Origin: Mycolicibacterium mengxianglii
GTDB taxonomy: Bacteria > Actinomycetota > Actinomycetes > Mycobacteriales > Mycobacteriaceae
Direction: 5' to 3'
Length of the DNA stretch: 64,000 nucleotides
Assembly (NCBI RefSeq): GCF_015710575.1
Contig: NZ_CP065373.1
Coordinates: forward strand, 1,798,001 to 1,862,000
Position numbers and translations under genes: made by a program. The notes beneath the pieces were generated by a model that was not told where the DNA came from, searched no databases, and saw only the letters and a program-made list of their open reading frames with translations. Shown one piece after another: positions 28,132 through 36,728 of the stretch (position 1 is the stretch's first letter; each line of letters opens with the position of its first letter).

Positions 28132-28994
28132 GCACGTCATCGACACTGGTCCTCGGCGCATCGGGTAATACCGGCGGCAAGCTCGTACCGTACTTGGCGC
28201 AGGGTGGCAGCACTATTGTTGCTGCGGGCAGGCGCGGCACGGCCATCCCGGGAACTACCTCGGCGACGTTCGACTGGCACGACCCCTCCACCTATGTCCC
28301 GGCGTTGGCCGGGGTGGATCGCATGTACGTCGTCCCGCCAATCGGTGAGCCCGATCCCTACCCGGTCATGGCGCCGTTCCTGAAACTAGCTGCGCAACAG
28401 GGCGTTCGACGAGCCGCGCTGCTGAGCTCGTCGGCAATTCCGGTCGGAGGACCGGGTGTCGGCGCTGTTCACGCCGCCCTGCCAGAGATCTTCGACGAGT
28501 GGGCCGTCCTGCGGCCTTCGTGGTTCATGCAGAATTTCACCGACAATCACCTGCACGCCGATTCGGTGCGTAGCGACGACACGATCTGGACGGCCACTGG
28601 TACCGGACGTGTCGGATTTATCGACTCTGACGATATCGCCCGTGTCGCGGCGACGACACTACTCGAGTCGCAGCCGAGGAATGCGGACCTCATCCTCACC
28701 GGACCTGAGTCGCTGAGCTATGACAGTGTGGCCGAGATCCTGTCGGTTGCCACGGGAAGAACCATTGTGCATGAGCACCTTTCAGCACACGAGGTGCGTG
28801 CGCGCTTTAGGCTGATGGTTCCCGCCGCGTTCGCCGAGATGCTTGCCGAAATGGACGAGGCGATCGCGGGAGGAGCCGAGGACCGCACGACCGACACAGT
28901 TGCCCACGTCACCGGTCGGCCCCCTCGCAGTTTCCGCGAATATGCAGAGCTGTTCAGCCACAAACTCACTCGCGCTGATACCGCCTTGGCGTGA
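28128..28994 (+). CDS. NmrA-like / atypical SDR NAD(P)-binding oxidoreductase
   Basis: 288 residues from ATG 28128 overlapping the SnoaL stop, with AGGAGCGG upstream. The Rossmann motif is GASGNTGG, followed by ATFDWHDPSTY and the AVLRPSWFMQNF segment typical of NmrA/quinone-oxidoreductase-2-like atypical SDRs. Such proteins reduce quinones or act as redox sensors. With SnoaL under a TetR gene it suggests detoxification of a small aromatic or quinone. A longer frame from 27954 overlaps the previous gene and is rejected. Confidence 0.88.
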   Translation: MSTSSTLVLGASGNTGGKLVPYLAQGGSTIVAAGRRGTAIPGTTSATFDWHDPSTYVPALAGVDRMYVVPPIGEPDPYPVMAPFLKLAAQQGVRRAALLSSSAIPVGGPGVGAVHAALPEIFDEWAVLRPSWFMQNFTDNHLHADSVRSDDTIWTATGTGRVGFIDSDDIARVAATTLLESQPRNADLILTGPESLSYDSVAEILSVATGRTIVHEHLSAHEVRARFRLMVPAAFAEMLAEMDEAIAGGAEDRTTDTVAHVTGRPPRSFREYAELFSHKLTRADTALA

Positions 28995-29279
28995 CGGGCA
29001 CCAGTTCGCGCGGCTGCCCCGACCAACGGAGCGACGGGCATTGTGTCGACCGTCTCGCGCCATGCCCGCGCCGGTCGCACGAGACGAGAAGCCAAGCGGT
29101 ACAAGGTGGATGCTGCGGCAGCTGGGTGGTGGCCAGGCGGGCATATCCAATGGCAATGCCGCAATCGCGCTCCAAAATCGTCACTTCACGCCTGGTTGGC
29201 TGCGCAATCCCTAGCATCGACGACTTTGTGGTGTCATTGCGCACGGGTAGAGCGCAGCCCGCGAGCCGAGGAGTGACCC

Positions 29280-29957
29280 GTGAGTGTTCCCTATGTTCTT
29301 GTTGTCGCAACGAATGCTGCCGTGATCGGCCCCTACAATCGAGCCACGGGCTTCTTTTTCCCGGAGATCGCCCATCCGTTTGCAGCACTTGACCGGGCCG
29401 GCATCGCCGTTGAGTTCGCCTCCCCGTTGGGCGGGAAGCCCCCGGAAGACGGGTTCGATGCCGACGACACCGAGCAGGCCGAATTCCTTGACAGTAAGGC
29501 CTATCGGCGTTTGTCCCGCAGCCGCAAGCTGTCCGAGGTCGACGTGCTCGATTACGATGCGGTTTTCTTTCCAGGCGGCCTGGGACCGATGGTGGACATC
29601 ACCGGCAACCCAGAAGTGCAAGACACCGTTATCCGCGCCTGGAACGCAGGCATGATCGTCTCCGCCGTGTGCCATGGGCCGTCGGCCTTCTTGGGGGTCA
29701 CCCTTGATGACGGCGCGCCGCTAGTTCGTGGCCGCCGATTGACTGCCTTCTCGAGTGCAGAAGAAGCCGACTACGCCGGCAAGGACGTGCCCTTCGACCT
29801 CGAGAGCGCGCTCCGGGAGGAAGGCGCGATCTTCGAGGCTGCCGACCCGTGGGAACCGAAAGCTGTCGTCGATGGACGTCTGGTTACCGGTCAGAACCCA
29901 CAATCAGGAACTGTGGTCGGGGAGGCGTTGGTCGACGCTCTCAAGCAACTGCGATGA
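29280..29957 (+). CDS. DJ-1/PfpI (Hsp31-type) glyoxalase- or chaperone-like protein
   Basis: 225 residues from GTG 29280. The class I glutamine amidotransferase-like nucleophile elbow is SAVCHGPSAF with Cys131 and His132. YDAVFFPGGLGPM precedes it, as in Hsp31/YajL-type proteins, and an acidic residue near PEI may complete the site. Members detoxify methylglyoxal or repair glycated proteins; the substrate here is unknown. The stop overlaps the next gene by four bases. The 285 bases before it hold no clear gene. Confidence 0.88.
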   Translation: MSVPYVLVVATNAAVIGPYNRATGFFFPEIAHPFAALDRAGIAVEFASPLGGKPPEDGFDADDTEQAEFLDSKAYRRLSRSRKLSEVDVLDYDAVFFPGGLGPMVDITGNPEVQDTVIRAWNAGMIVSAVCHGPSAFLGVTLDDGAPLVRGRRLTAFSSAEEADYAGKDVPFDLESALREEGAIFEAADPWEPKAVVDGRLVTGQNPQSGTVVGEALVDALKQLR

Positions 29958-30262
29958 GCACTGCGGAGACCGTGGTCGTCGTCGCCCACTGGCAGACCAC
30001 TGAAGCCTCAGTTGATACGGTGCTGGCGCATCTTGCCGAACTCCAGCCCAAGTCGCTCGCCGAGCCTGGATGCCTTGGATACGAGGTCTTTCGGCAGATC
30101 GAGGAACGGGCCAGCCTGGTGCTCATCGAGCACTACCGCGACGACACGGCACTGGACGCGCACTTGAACTCCAGTCACTACCAGGATTTGGTCGTCGGGC
30201 GCATCCGTCCTCTGCTCCCCGACAGGCGCGTGGAGTTTCTCCGACCCCGCGACGAAACATAG
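29954..30262 (+). CDS. Antibiotic biosynthesis monooxygenase (ABM) domain protein
   Basis: 102 residues, ferredoxin-like fold of the ABM/YgiN group. It shows VVVVAHWQTTEASVDTVLAHL, EPGCLGYEVFRQIEE and the closing HLNSSHYQDLV. Such proteins are cofactor-free quinol monooxygenases or heme/aldehyde-binding proteins. Overlap ATGA with the DJ-1 gene shows translational coupling, and both point to reactive carbonyl or quinone handling. Confidence 0.87.
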   Translation: MSTAETVVVVAHWQTTEASVDTVLAHLAELQPKSLAEPGCLGYEVFRQIEERASLVLIEHYRDDTALDAHLNSSHYQDLVVGRIRPLLPDRRVEFLRPRDET

Positions 30263-30316
30263 GGTCTGTGACGTCAGCCGATGCCCCATCGTGCCTTCCC
30301 CAAATGGAGACCGGGA

Positions 30317-30988
30317 GTGGAGAACTTGAACGTATTCATCATCGGAATTACCGGCGGAGTCGGCGGGCAGGTAGCGAGGGAACTGCGCAGGCGCGGCGAC
30401 GATGTGGCCGGACTCATCCGCAAACCTGAGCAAGCAGCGGCACTGGGGGAGTTCGGCGCCGAGGGAAGGGTGGGTGATCTCACCGCCGTGTCCGCCCGGG
30501 AACTCGCGGATCTGATCGGTCCCGCAGACGCCATCCTCTTCAGCGCAGGGGCCGGAGGCTCGGACATGGATGCGACCACCGCGATCGACGGTGACGGCGT
30601 GGACAAGGCCATCGAGGCCGCACATCTTGCCGGGGTGGCACGCTTCGTCCTGGTCTCGGTGTTCCCCGAAGCCTGGCGCGACCGCAACGAGGGGCCGGGC
30701 TTCGAACACTACATACGGGTCAAGAAGGGGGCCGACGTCGCGCTCAGCCGAAGTGATCTGGATTGGGTTATCCTGCGCCCCGCTGCGTTACTCGACGAAC
30801 CCGGCAGAGGAACTGTGGCACTCGGTCCAGCAGAGATCCACGTTGAGGTCAGCCGCGCCGATGTCGCAGAAACGCTCGTCGAGATCGTTCACGAGCCTGG
30901 AATCAGCCGGCAGATACTGGAACTCACCACCGGTGACACACCCATCCCTCTAGCAGTAGCTTCCAACATCCGAGGCGACCGCGCTTAG
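30317..30988 (+). CDS. NAD(P)H-binding atypical SDR
   Basis: 223 residues from GTG 30317; the upstream ATG at 30281 adds a non-conserved leader. The Rossmann motif is GITGGVGG, followed by GLIRKPEQ, a YIRVKKGADVALSRSDLDWVILRPAAL segment and a C-terminal strand IPLAVA. It fits the NAD(P)H-binding (PF13460) sugar-epimerase-like group. It lies 54 bases after the ABM gene and probably belongs to the same unit. The substrate is unknown. Confidence 0.85.
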   Translation: MENLNVFIIGITGGVGGQVARELRRRGDDVAGLIRKPEQAAALGEFGAEGRVGDLTAVSARELADLIGPADAILFSAGAGGSDMDATTAIDGDGVDKAIEAAHLAGVARFVLVSVFPEAWRDRNEGPGFEHYIRVKKGADVALSRSDLDWVILRPAALLDEPGRGTVALGPAEIHVEVSRADVAETLVEIVHEPGISRQILELTTGDTPIPLAVASNIRGDRA

Positions 30989-31013
30989 GCCCGGACTACA
31001 CACGCCACTGGTT

Positions 31014-31619
31014 TCACCGGGGCGGCATACGAACGCCGCGCATGAACAGATCAAGATGACGTCGCGCCGCGGCCTGCCAATCGCTGAGGCTCGGTAGCCG
31101 GGTCCCAACCAGTGTGCCGCACACGATGACATCCTGCGCACTGACATCGGCTTGAACATCGCCATCCTCGCGACCCTCGGTCAGGAAGTCCTCGATGGCC
31201 TTGGTGACGCGTCTCCTCGCGTCGACAGCGGCGGGGTCGGTGAGCGGCTCAGCCCCGCGAAAGGGCATGGCGACCAATTGATCCGCGAGCGACAAGCACT
31301 CCTGCAGGTAGGTTTCGATGGCGTCGGCGCCCCGTAGACCGTCGGTGCGTATTGCGGCCAGGGTGACCAGCAGTAGTCCATACCCTCGACGCTGCAACTC
31401 GGCGATCAGTGCCGTCCGGTCCGGGAATCCGCGGTAGAAAGTGCCAACGCCGACTCCTGCAGCTTCTGCGATCTCCGTCAATGGCACGTTGGAGCCGCGG
31501 CGCGCCATCAATTCCGCAGCAGTGCGCAGTATTTTCTCCCGGTTCTCGATAGCGTCCCTGCGCATCGCCCGGGGGCGCCGGGGGGTGGGGTCAACAGTCA
31601 CTGTTCGAGTCTCACACAT
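31014..31619 (-). CDS. TetR-family regulator
   Basis: About 201 residues from ATG 31619; further in-frame starts up to 31757 give a non-conserved leader and overlap the AraC gene end. The helix-turn-helix is PLTEIAEAAGVGVGTFYRGFPDRTALIAEL, preceded by RENREKIL-like sequence. The ligand domain ends AARRHLDLFMRGVR. It faces the NAD(P)H-binding gene convergently and follows the AraC gene on the same strand, so it may regulate either cluster. Confidence 0.88.
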   Translation of the reverse strand: MCETRTVTVDPTPRRPRAMRRDAIENREKILRTAAELMARRGSNVPLTEIAEAAGVGVGTFYRGFPDRTALIAELQRRGYGLLLVTLAAIRTDGLRGADAIETYLQECLSLADQLVAMPFRGAEPLTDPAAVDARRRVTKAIEDFLTEGREDGDVQADVSAQDVIVCGTLVGTRLPSLSDWQAAARRHLDLFMRGVRMPPR

Positions 31620-31753
31620 GGCGGGCTTACCTCTGATGGATCGGCTGCCCCCGAATCGCGTCGGGCCGAGTTGAGTCGGGCAAACACCGCGGCCCTCCCA
31701 CGCGCTGTACCTGTTCCGCCGACCCGAGAAGCGACCGAGGCCGGTGGGCATAA

Positions 31754-32713
31754 TCACTCGGAAGCTGCTCCAGCCGTACGGAACTCGCGCCCGAGGGCCT
31801 GCGTAGTGTAACCCCTCGGAGTTGTGCCGAACCGGATTCTGAAACCCTTGATGAAGTGCGAGACGCTCACGTAGCCGACAGCGTGCGCTACGTCGGCCAC
31901 TCCGAGGCGCCCCTCAATCAGCAATTCGCGCGCCCGGTTCAACCGAGTCTCCATCACGAACTGGTAGGGCGATTGTCCGGTACGGTCGCGGAACAGGCGT
32001 GCGAACGCCGATGGGCTCAAATTGGACTGCTGAGCGAGCATGTCGACCGTGATCGGCTTTGCAAAATGCGCGGCTATGTAGGTCAGCGCGGAAGCCACCG
32101 GATTTCCCGCGGCTTGTTGGACCGCGATGTGCAGCATGTGCGCACATTCTTCGCGTTGCAGGACGCGAACTGCCATCTCCTCCAGATGAAGTGGCGCCAG
32201 CACACGGCGGTTGGATGCCCCCGACAGCGCCCTCACAAATCGAAGCACGCTGCCCAGCAGCTCCTCATCGAGAGTCGACACCACGCACGTGCTGAGATTG
32301 GGGTCCCACGCGGCTTGTTCACCGCGCTCGCGGCCCTGGTCAAGTAGTTCCGCGGCGACCTTGCGGACCAGCTCGGGATCGATCTGCACAACGAACGACA
32401 GGAACGGGGCCTCCGGTGAGGCTTCCAGGATCTGCGCTTCGAAATGCAAGTTTCTGCGCGTCATCAGATAGTGGTTGGGCTCGTAGACCCGGAGGTCCAC
32501 GCGATCGAGGACGGCCATCCTTCCCTGGGCAATGATGCACAGGGAGAGCGCCTCTGTCGTCTCCCAGATCGGCGCCGTCGGCTTGGAGAAGCGGTAGATG
32601 GTCACCCCAGGCCAGGGGCCGATATTCGCGCCCTCTGCGGGAGCGTGTGCTGCGAGTTCTGTGATGAGATGCTGGGAAGTCAGGTATTGCTCGACAATTC
32701 TCGGTGTAGCCAT
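31754..32713 (-). CDS. AraC-family activator with cupin-like N-terminal domain
   Basis: 319 residues from ATG 32713 (GTG 32716 also possible; AGGGGCG upstream). An AraC-type N-terminal domain (TIYRFSKPTAPIWETTEALSLCIIAQG) is followed by two helix-turn-helices: ITVDMLAQQSNLSPSAFARLFRD and LGVADVAHAVGYVSVSHFIKGFRIRFGTTP. This N-terminal type is common in regulators of alcohol or aldehyde metabolism. The divergent aldehyde dehydrogenase operon is its likely target. Confidence 0.88.
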   Translation of the reverse strand: MATPRIVEQYLTSQHLITELAAHAPAEGANIGPWPGVTIYRFSKPTAPIWETTEALSLCIIAQGRMAVLDRVDLRVYEPNHYLMTRRNLHFEAQILEASPEAPFLSFVVQIDPELVRKVAAELLDQGRERGEQAAWDPNLSTCVVSTLDEELLGSVLRFVRALSGASNRRVLAPLHLEEMAVRVLQREECAHMLHIAVQQAAGNPVASALTYIAAHFAKPITVDMLAQQSNLSPSAFARLFRDRTGQSPYQFVMETRLNRARELLIEGRLGVADVAHAVGYVSVSHFIKGFRIRFGTTPRGYTTQALGREFRTAGAASE

Positions 32714-32716
32714 CAC

Positions 32717-33160
32717 CGCCCCTATCGGCTCCGCAAAGTGATATGCCGCAGGGCGGCCACAGTGGCTGACGTCGAGTCGCGTCCCCCGCTTTCCAACGAA
32801 CGCGAAAAACGAGATTGCTGCATGGGCCCAATGATATCCGAGGCGGAAGGATTCGTCCGTATAAATGCTAGGGCCGAATGGTGGTTAACACGCGACGCCT
32901 TGTGTTGCGGATCAGTGAAGTGCTCAGGCATGGTCGTGGGATGTCATGAGCAAACATTTCAGGATTATGTGTGCCGCCTCAGGCACCTCGGTGCACGAGC
33001 GATGCGCCAGGAAGGCGGCTCGCTTCCCGAGATCGTGGTCGCGAGTCCAGCCAGTGTGATTTGAGGCGGACAATTCGGGGATGATGTCGACTTCCGAGCC
33101 AAATCTGTCGTAAAGCAATTTGGCGCTTGGGAGGCAAGCGAGGCCGAGTCATTGTGGTGC
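32717..33160. other. Divergent promoter region (AraC gene / aldehyde dehydrogenase operon)
   Basis: 444 bases with no supported gene. It must contain the control sites of both directions. I find no long palindrome; AraC sites are usually direct repeats too short to identify by eye. Confidence 0.4.
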
Positions 33161-34549
33161 ATGGCCATTGCGACAATCAGCCCCGTCACCGGTGAGGTGC
33201 TCAAGAGCTTCGACGAACTCACACCCGAGCAGCTCGAAGACAAACTCGCCCGCGCAGCCGCCGCTGCCGCGAAGTACAGATTGACCACCATAGATCAGCG
33301 GGTCGAATGGCTTGGTCGGGCGGCGGACAATTTGGAGAAGGACGCCGACACCGTCAGCAAGTTGATCGTCACCGAGATGGGCAAGACCTACCGTGCGGCG
33401 CAAGAAGAAGTAGCCAAGTGCGTCCACGGGCTGCGGTTCTATGCCGAGCAGGGCCCAGGGTTCTTGCGGGCTCTGCCCAACGAAGCAGGGAGCGTCAACG
33501 CCAAACAGACCTACGTGACCTATCAGCCGATCGGTGTAGTGCTGGCGGTGATGCCGTGGAATCTGCCGATGTGGCAGGCCATGCGGTTCGCCGCACCTGC
33601 CCTGACCGCCGGAAATGTCGGTATTCTCAAGCACGCATCCAACGTGCCCCAGACCGCGCTCTACATGGAGCAGCTTTTCCGCGACGCAGGTTTCCCCGAG
33701 GACGTATTCCAGACTCTGCTGATCTCGTCGGGACGGGTCGAGCAAGTGCTGCGGGATCCCCGCGTTGAAGCTGCGACGATCACGGGTAGCGAACCCGCAG
33801 GCAAGTCGGTGGCCACGATCGCCGGACAAGAGATCAAGAAGGTGGTTCTCGAACTCGGCGGTTCGGACCCGTTCTTCGTCATGCCTTCAACCAATCTGGA
33901 GCGTGCCAGCGACGTGGCAGTCAAGGCGCGCACCCTCAACAACGGGCAGTCCTGCATCAACGGCAAGAGGTTCTTCATCCACGCCGACGTCTACGACGCG
34001 TTCCTGGCCCTGTTCGCTGCGAAGATGGGCGCCCTCGTCGTCGGTGATCCGATGGACCCCGCCACCGATATCGGCCCGCTGGCAACCGAATCCGGACGCG
34101 ACGACGTCGATGCCTACGTCGCCGATGCGGTAGCCAAAGGCGCCACAGTGGTCGTCGGCGGGAAGCGGCCGGATGGCCCGGGGTGGTTTTACCCTCCGAC
34201 GGTGCTGACGAACATCACGCCGGAGATGAACATGTACCACGAAGAAGTCTTCGGCCCGGTGGCTCAGGTGTGGTCAGTGTCGTCGCTGGAGGAAGGACTT
34301 TCGTTGGCCAATGCCCATCCATACGGGTTGGGATCGAACCTGTGGAGTGAGGACCAAAGCGAGCGCGACATCTTCATCCGCGACGTCCAGTCGGGGATGG
34401 CCTTCATCAACGGCAACACGACCAGCTACCCGGAGATCCCCTTCGGGGGAGTGAAACGGAGCGGCTACGGCCGCGAATTGTCCGACCTCGGGATGCGGGA
34501 ATTCATGAACGCCAAGACCGTCTGGATCGGGGACGACGTCGATGCCTGA
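33161..34549 (+). CDS. Succinate-semialdehyde dehydrogenase-like aldehyde dehydrogenase (GabD1 type)
   Basis: 462 residues from ATG 33161. The catalytic Cys265 lies in NNGQSCINGKRF, general base Glu231 in VVLELGGSDPF, and the NAD(P) site is MPWNLPMWQ...LKHASNVP. The text closely follows M. tuberculosis GabD1 (Rv0234c, from memory), an NADP-dependent succinate semialdehyde dehydrogenase. It oxidises succinate semialdehyde or a similar short aldehyde. It heads an operon with a beta-hydroxyacid dehydrogenase (8-base overlap), and the fumarase further downstream fits a C4-acid route. Confidence 0.88.
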   Translation: MAIATISPVTGEVLKSFDELTPEQLEDKLARAAAAAAKYRLTTIDQRVEWLGRAADNLEKDADTVSKLIVTEMGKTYRAAQEEVAKCVHGLRFYAEQGPGFLRALPNEAGSVNAKQTYVTYQPIGVVLAVMPWNLPMWQAMRFAAPALTAGNVGILKHASNVPQTALYMEQLFRDAGFPEDVFQTLLISSGRVEQVLRDPRVEAATITGSEPAGKSVATIAGQEIKKVVLELGGSDPFFVMPSTNLERASDVAVKARTLNNGQSCINGKRFFIHADVYDAFLALFAAKMGALVVGDPMDPATDIGPLATESGRDDVDAYVADAVAKGATVVVGGKRPDGPGWFYPPTVLTNITPEMNMYHEEVFGPVAQVWSVSSLEEGLSLANAHPYGLGSNLWSEDQSERDIFIRDVQSGMAFINGNTTSYPEIPFGGVKRSGYGRELSDLGMREFMNAKTVWIGDDVDA

Positions 34550-35426
34550 TCGGCACCCTGTGGTGGCTGTACTCGGTACGGGCACCATGGGATTCGCGAT
34601 GGCCAAGAACATCGCCGGAGCTGGAATGAAATTGCGAGCGTGGAACCGCAACCGCGACCTCGCCGCACCACTGGCCGACGATGGTGCGGTGCTGTGTGAT
34701 TCGCCGGCCGAGGCATGCAACGGCGCCGATGTCGTCCTCACCATCCTGGCGAACGAAAAAGTGGTCGCCGCGGTGATCGACCAGGCACGGGATGGGCTCG
34801 GTGACGGTGCGGTATGGCTTCAGTCGTGCACGGTCTCTCCCAGTGGTAGCCGGCGGTTGGCCGACAAGGCCTCCGCACTGGACGTTTCCTTCGTGGAAGC
34901 TCCGCTGCTGGGCACCAAGGAACCGGCCGTGGCCGGAACGTTGACCGTGCTGGCCGCCTCGGCCCAGCCAGAGGCCCGCGGTTCTGTCCAACCGGTACTC
35001 GATGCTGTGGGATCACGCACTGTGTGGCTTGACGAGGTGGGACAGCCCAGCAGCCTGAAGTTGGCGTACAACGCCTGGGTACTGACCACTGTCGAAGGCA
35101 TCGCGGAATCCCTCACTCTGGCCAAGGCCTTGGGCGTGGACCCCGCCCTCGTCGTGGACGTTATCCACGGCAGCGCATTGAACAGTACTTACGTGCAGAC
35201 GAAGGGGCCGAACATGATCAACGATGATCTGGATTCGCCGTCGTTTCCTCTCGCCGCTGCTGCAAAGGATGCCGCGCTGATCACCGACGCCGCACGATCC
35301 GTGGGACTTCGGCTGGGTATCGCTGAAATCGTCCGGGAGCGGCTGGAATTGGCAACGGAGAACGGGTTGGGGTCTGCAGACGTGGCGGCCACCTACCGGG
35401 TCCCGCGCACGGTTGCAGCAGGCTGA
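34542..35426 (+). CDS. Beta-hydroxyacid dehydrogenase family (3-hydroxyisobutyrate / 4-hydroxybutyrate dehydrogenase-like)
   Basis: 294 residues. The dinucleotide-binding N-terminus is VLGTGTMGFAMAKNI, with the substrate loop SCTVSPSGS, a PLLGTKEPAVAGTLTVLA segment (corresponding to the family's G(S)xxxAxxGxL) and the catalytic Lys in SLKLAYNAW (family KxxxN). Probably an NAD(P) oxidoreductase converting a hydroxy-acid to the semialdehyde used by the upstream aldehyde dehydrogenase, for example 4-hydroxybutyrate or 3-hydroxyisobutyrate. It overlaps the upstream gene by eight bases, so the two enzymes are co-translated. Confidence 0.85.
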   Translation: MPDRHPVVAVLGTGTMGFAMAKNIAGAGMKLRAWNRNRDLAAPLADDGAVLCDSPAEACNGADVVLTILANEKVVAAVIDQARDGLGDGAVWLQSCTVSPSGSRRLADKASALDVSFVEAPLLGTKEPAVAGTLTVLAASAQPEARGSVQPVLDAVGSRTVWLDEVGQPSSLKLAYNAWVLTTVEGIAESLTLAKALGVDPALVVDVIHGSALNSTYVQTKGPNMINDDLDSPSFPLAAAAKDAALITDAARSVGLRLGIAEIVRERLELATENGLGSADVAATYRVPRTVAAG

Positions 35427-35484
35427 GCCGATCAAACCTTTCCCATGCCCCAACGACGGTCAGGTCGAACTCGCGAGGAGAGCC

Positions 35485-36281
35485 GTGGTAGACGCAGCAC
35501 TTTCCGCGGCGCGTCTGAGCGCCACGCAACTGGGCGACATCATCCCGCTGGTGGACGATGAACAGTGGGAGTTGCCGTCGGCCTGCGACGGGTGGCGCGT
35601 CATTGATGTGGTAGCCCACTTGGGGGCGCTGGCTCACGAGGCGGTAGATCCCCCGCGCCTGATCCCGGATGGCCGACAAACCGCGAGCGCTACCACGATC
35701 TCCGGGTCGACGAGCGCCGCGGATGGAGCCACGCAGAAGTGATCGACGAGTGGCGAAGCTACACGCCTCGACAACTGGATCTGCTGGAATCAGCGCAGTA
35801 CTCGCCCCAGGCCGATGAACTGGCCGAGGTACGGGGCCTCGGGGTCTATCCACGACATCTGTTGGCGAACATGGTGGCCTTCAACGTCTTGTGTCATCTG
35901 CGTCTCGACATGCTCAGCCCCGATGGTCCACTTCCGTTCACCTTGCCCGCACCAACCGACGGGCTGGTCGCCCCCGCAATAGAGTTCATGCTTGCCGGAT
36001 TGCCTCAGATGCAAGGGCCGGAACTTGCTGCCACCGTTGATGTGCCGCTTGTGCTCAAGCTGACCGGGCCTGGTGCAACCACCGTTACCGTGGTGCCTGC
36101 CACGGGTCCGGGCAGTCAGTTGTCAGTGGTGCCGGGCTCGGCAGGGTCAACCCAAATTGAAAGCACAGCAATGGAGTTCATTTCCTGGGGTACCACCCGC
36201 AAACCCTGGCGCCAACTCTGCAACGTCACGGGTGACGTATCTGCCGCAGAACCGTTCCTGGACTGTCTCAACATCATCTGA
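35485..36281 (+). pseudogene. Mycothiol-dependent maleylpyruvate isomerase-family gene with a frameshift
   Basis: The first part (GTG 35485, GAGGAG upstream) gives the DinB-like N-terminal motif LVDDEQWELPSACDGWRVIDVVAHLG with metal-ligand His. Around 35672-35680 the reading frame shifts by one base. The other frame continues with the expected NRERYHDLRVDERRGWSHAEVIDEW and runs intact to 36281. A single missing base would restore one protein of about 265 residues. The family uses mycothiol as cofactor in maleylpyruvate isomerisation or S-transfer. A true pseudogene or a base-calling error cannot be separated here. Confidence 0.75.
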
Positions 36282-36340
36282 GGCTGCGACCACTGAGCTC
36301 CGTGACACCGTGCACCCAACAATCATGGAAGGACACGACA

Positions 36341-36715
36341 TTGATTCGAGCGTATCGGCTCTACACCGGGCCCGACGGCGACTCCCACGTCGAGCGCGGC
36401 AGCATCGCCGCCGGGAAGTTGGTGGATGCAGAATCCGTGCAGTTCAAGGAGACTGAACCGCATTCGTCGCTCGACTGGCATAACGACCCGGTTCCCCAGT
36501 ACGTCATCACGTTGTCCGGCGTGCTGGAATTCTCGACGGCTGGGGGCGAGTCCTTCACCCTTCATCCCGGAGACGTGCTGCTCGCCACCGACCACACCGG
36601 CAGCGGCCACACCTGGCGATTGGTCGACGACGCGCCGTGGAAACGGGCCTACGTGGTTTTCAAGCCGGGTGCCGAGACCTATTTCGTACCGGACGCCACC
36701 GGCAGCGGTAGCTGA
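36341..36715 (+). CDS. Cupin-domain protein
   Basis: About 124 residues from TTG 36341 (AAGGA upstream); GTG 36302 in frame is an alternative. The cupin motifs are visible: SSLDWHNDPVPQYVITLSGVLEF (motif 1, with His and Glu ligands partly altered) and FTLHPGDVLLATDHTGSGHTW (motif 2). A small metal-binding barrel, of unknown activity; it could be a dioxygenase or isomerase of the same pathway. It is 13 bases upstream of the fumarase gene, in the same operon. Confidence 0.75.
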   Translation: MIRAYRLYTGPDGDSHVERGSIAAGKLVDAESVQFKETEPHSSLDWHNDPVPQYVITLSGVLEFSTAGGESFTLHPGDVLLATDHTGSGHTWRLVDDAPWKRAYVVFKPGAETYFVPDATGSGS

Positions 36716-36728
36716 GCTCCGCCGCGAT

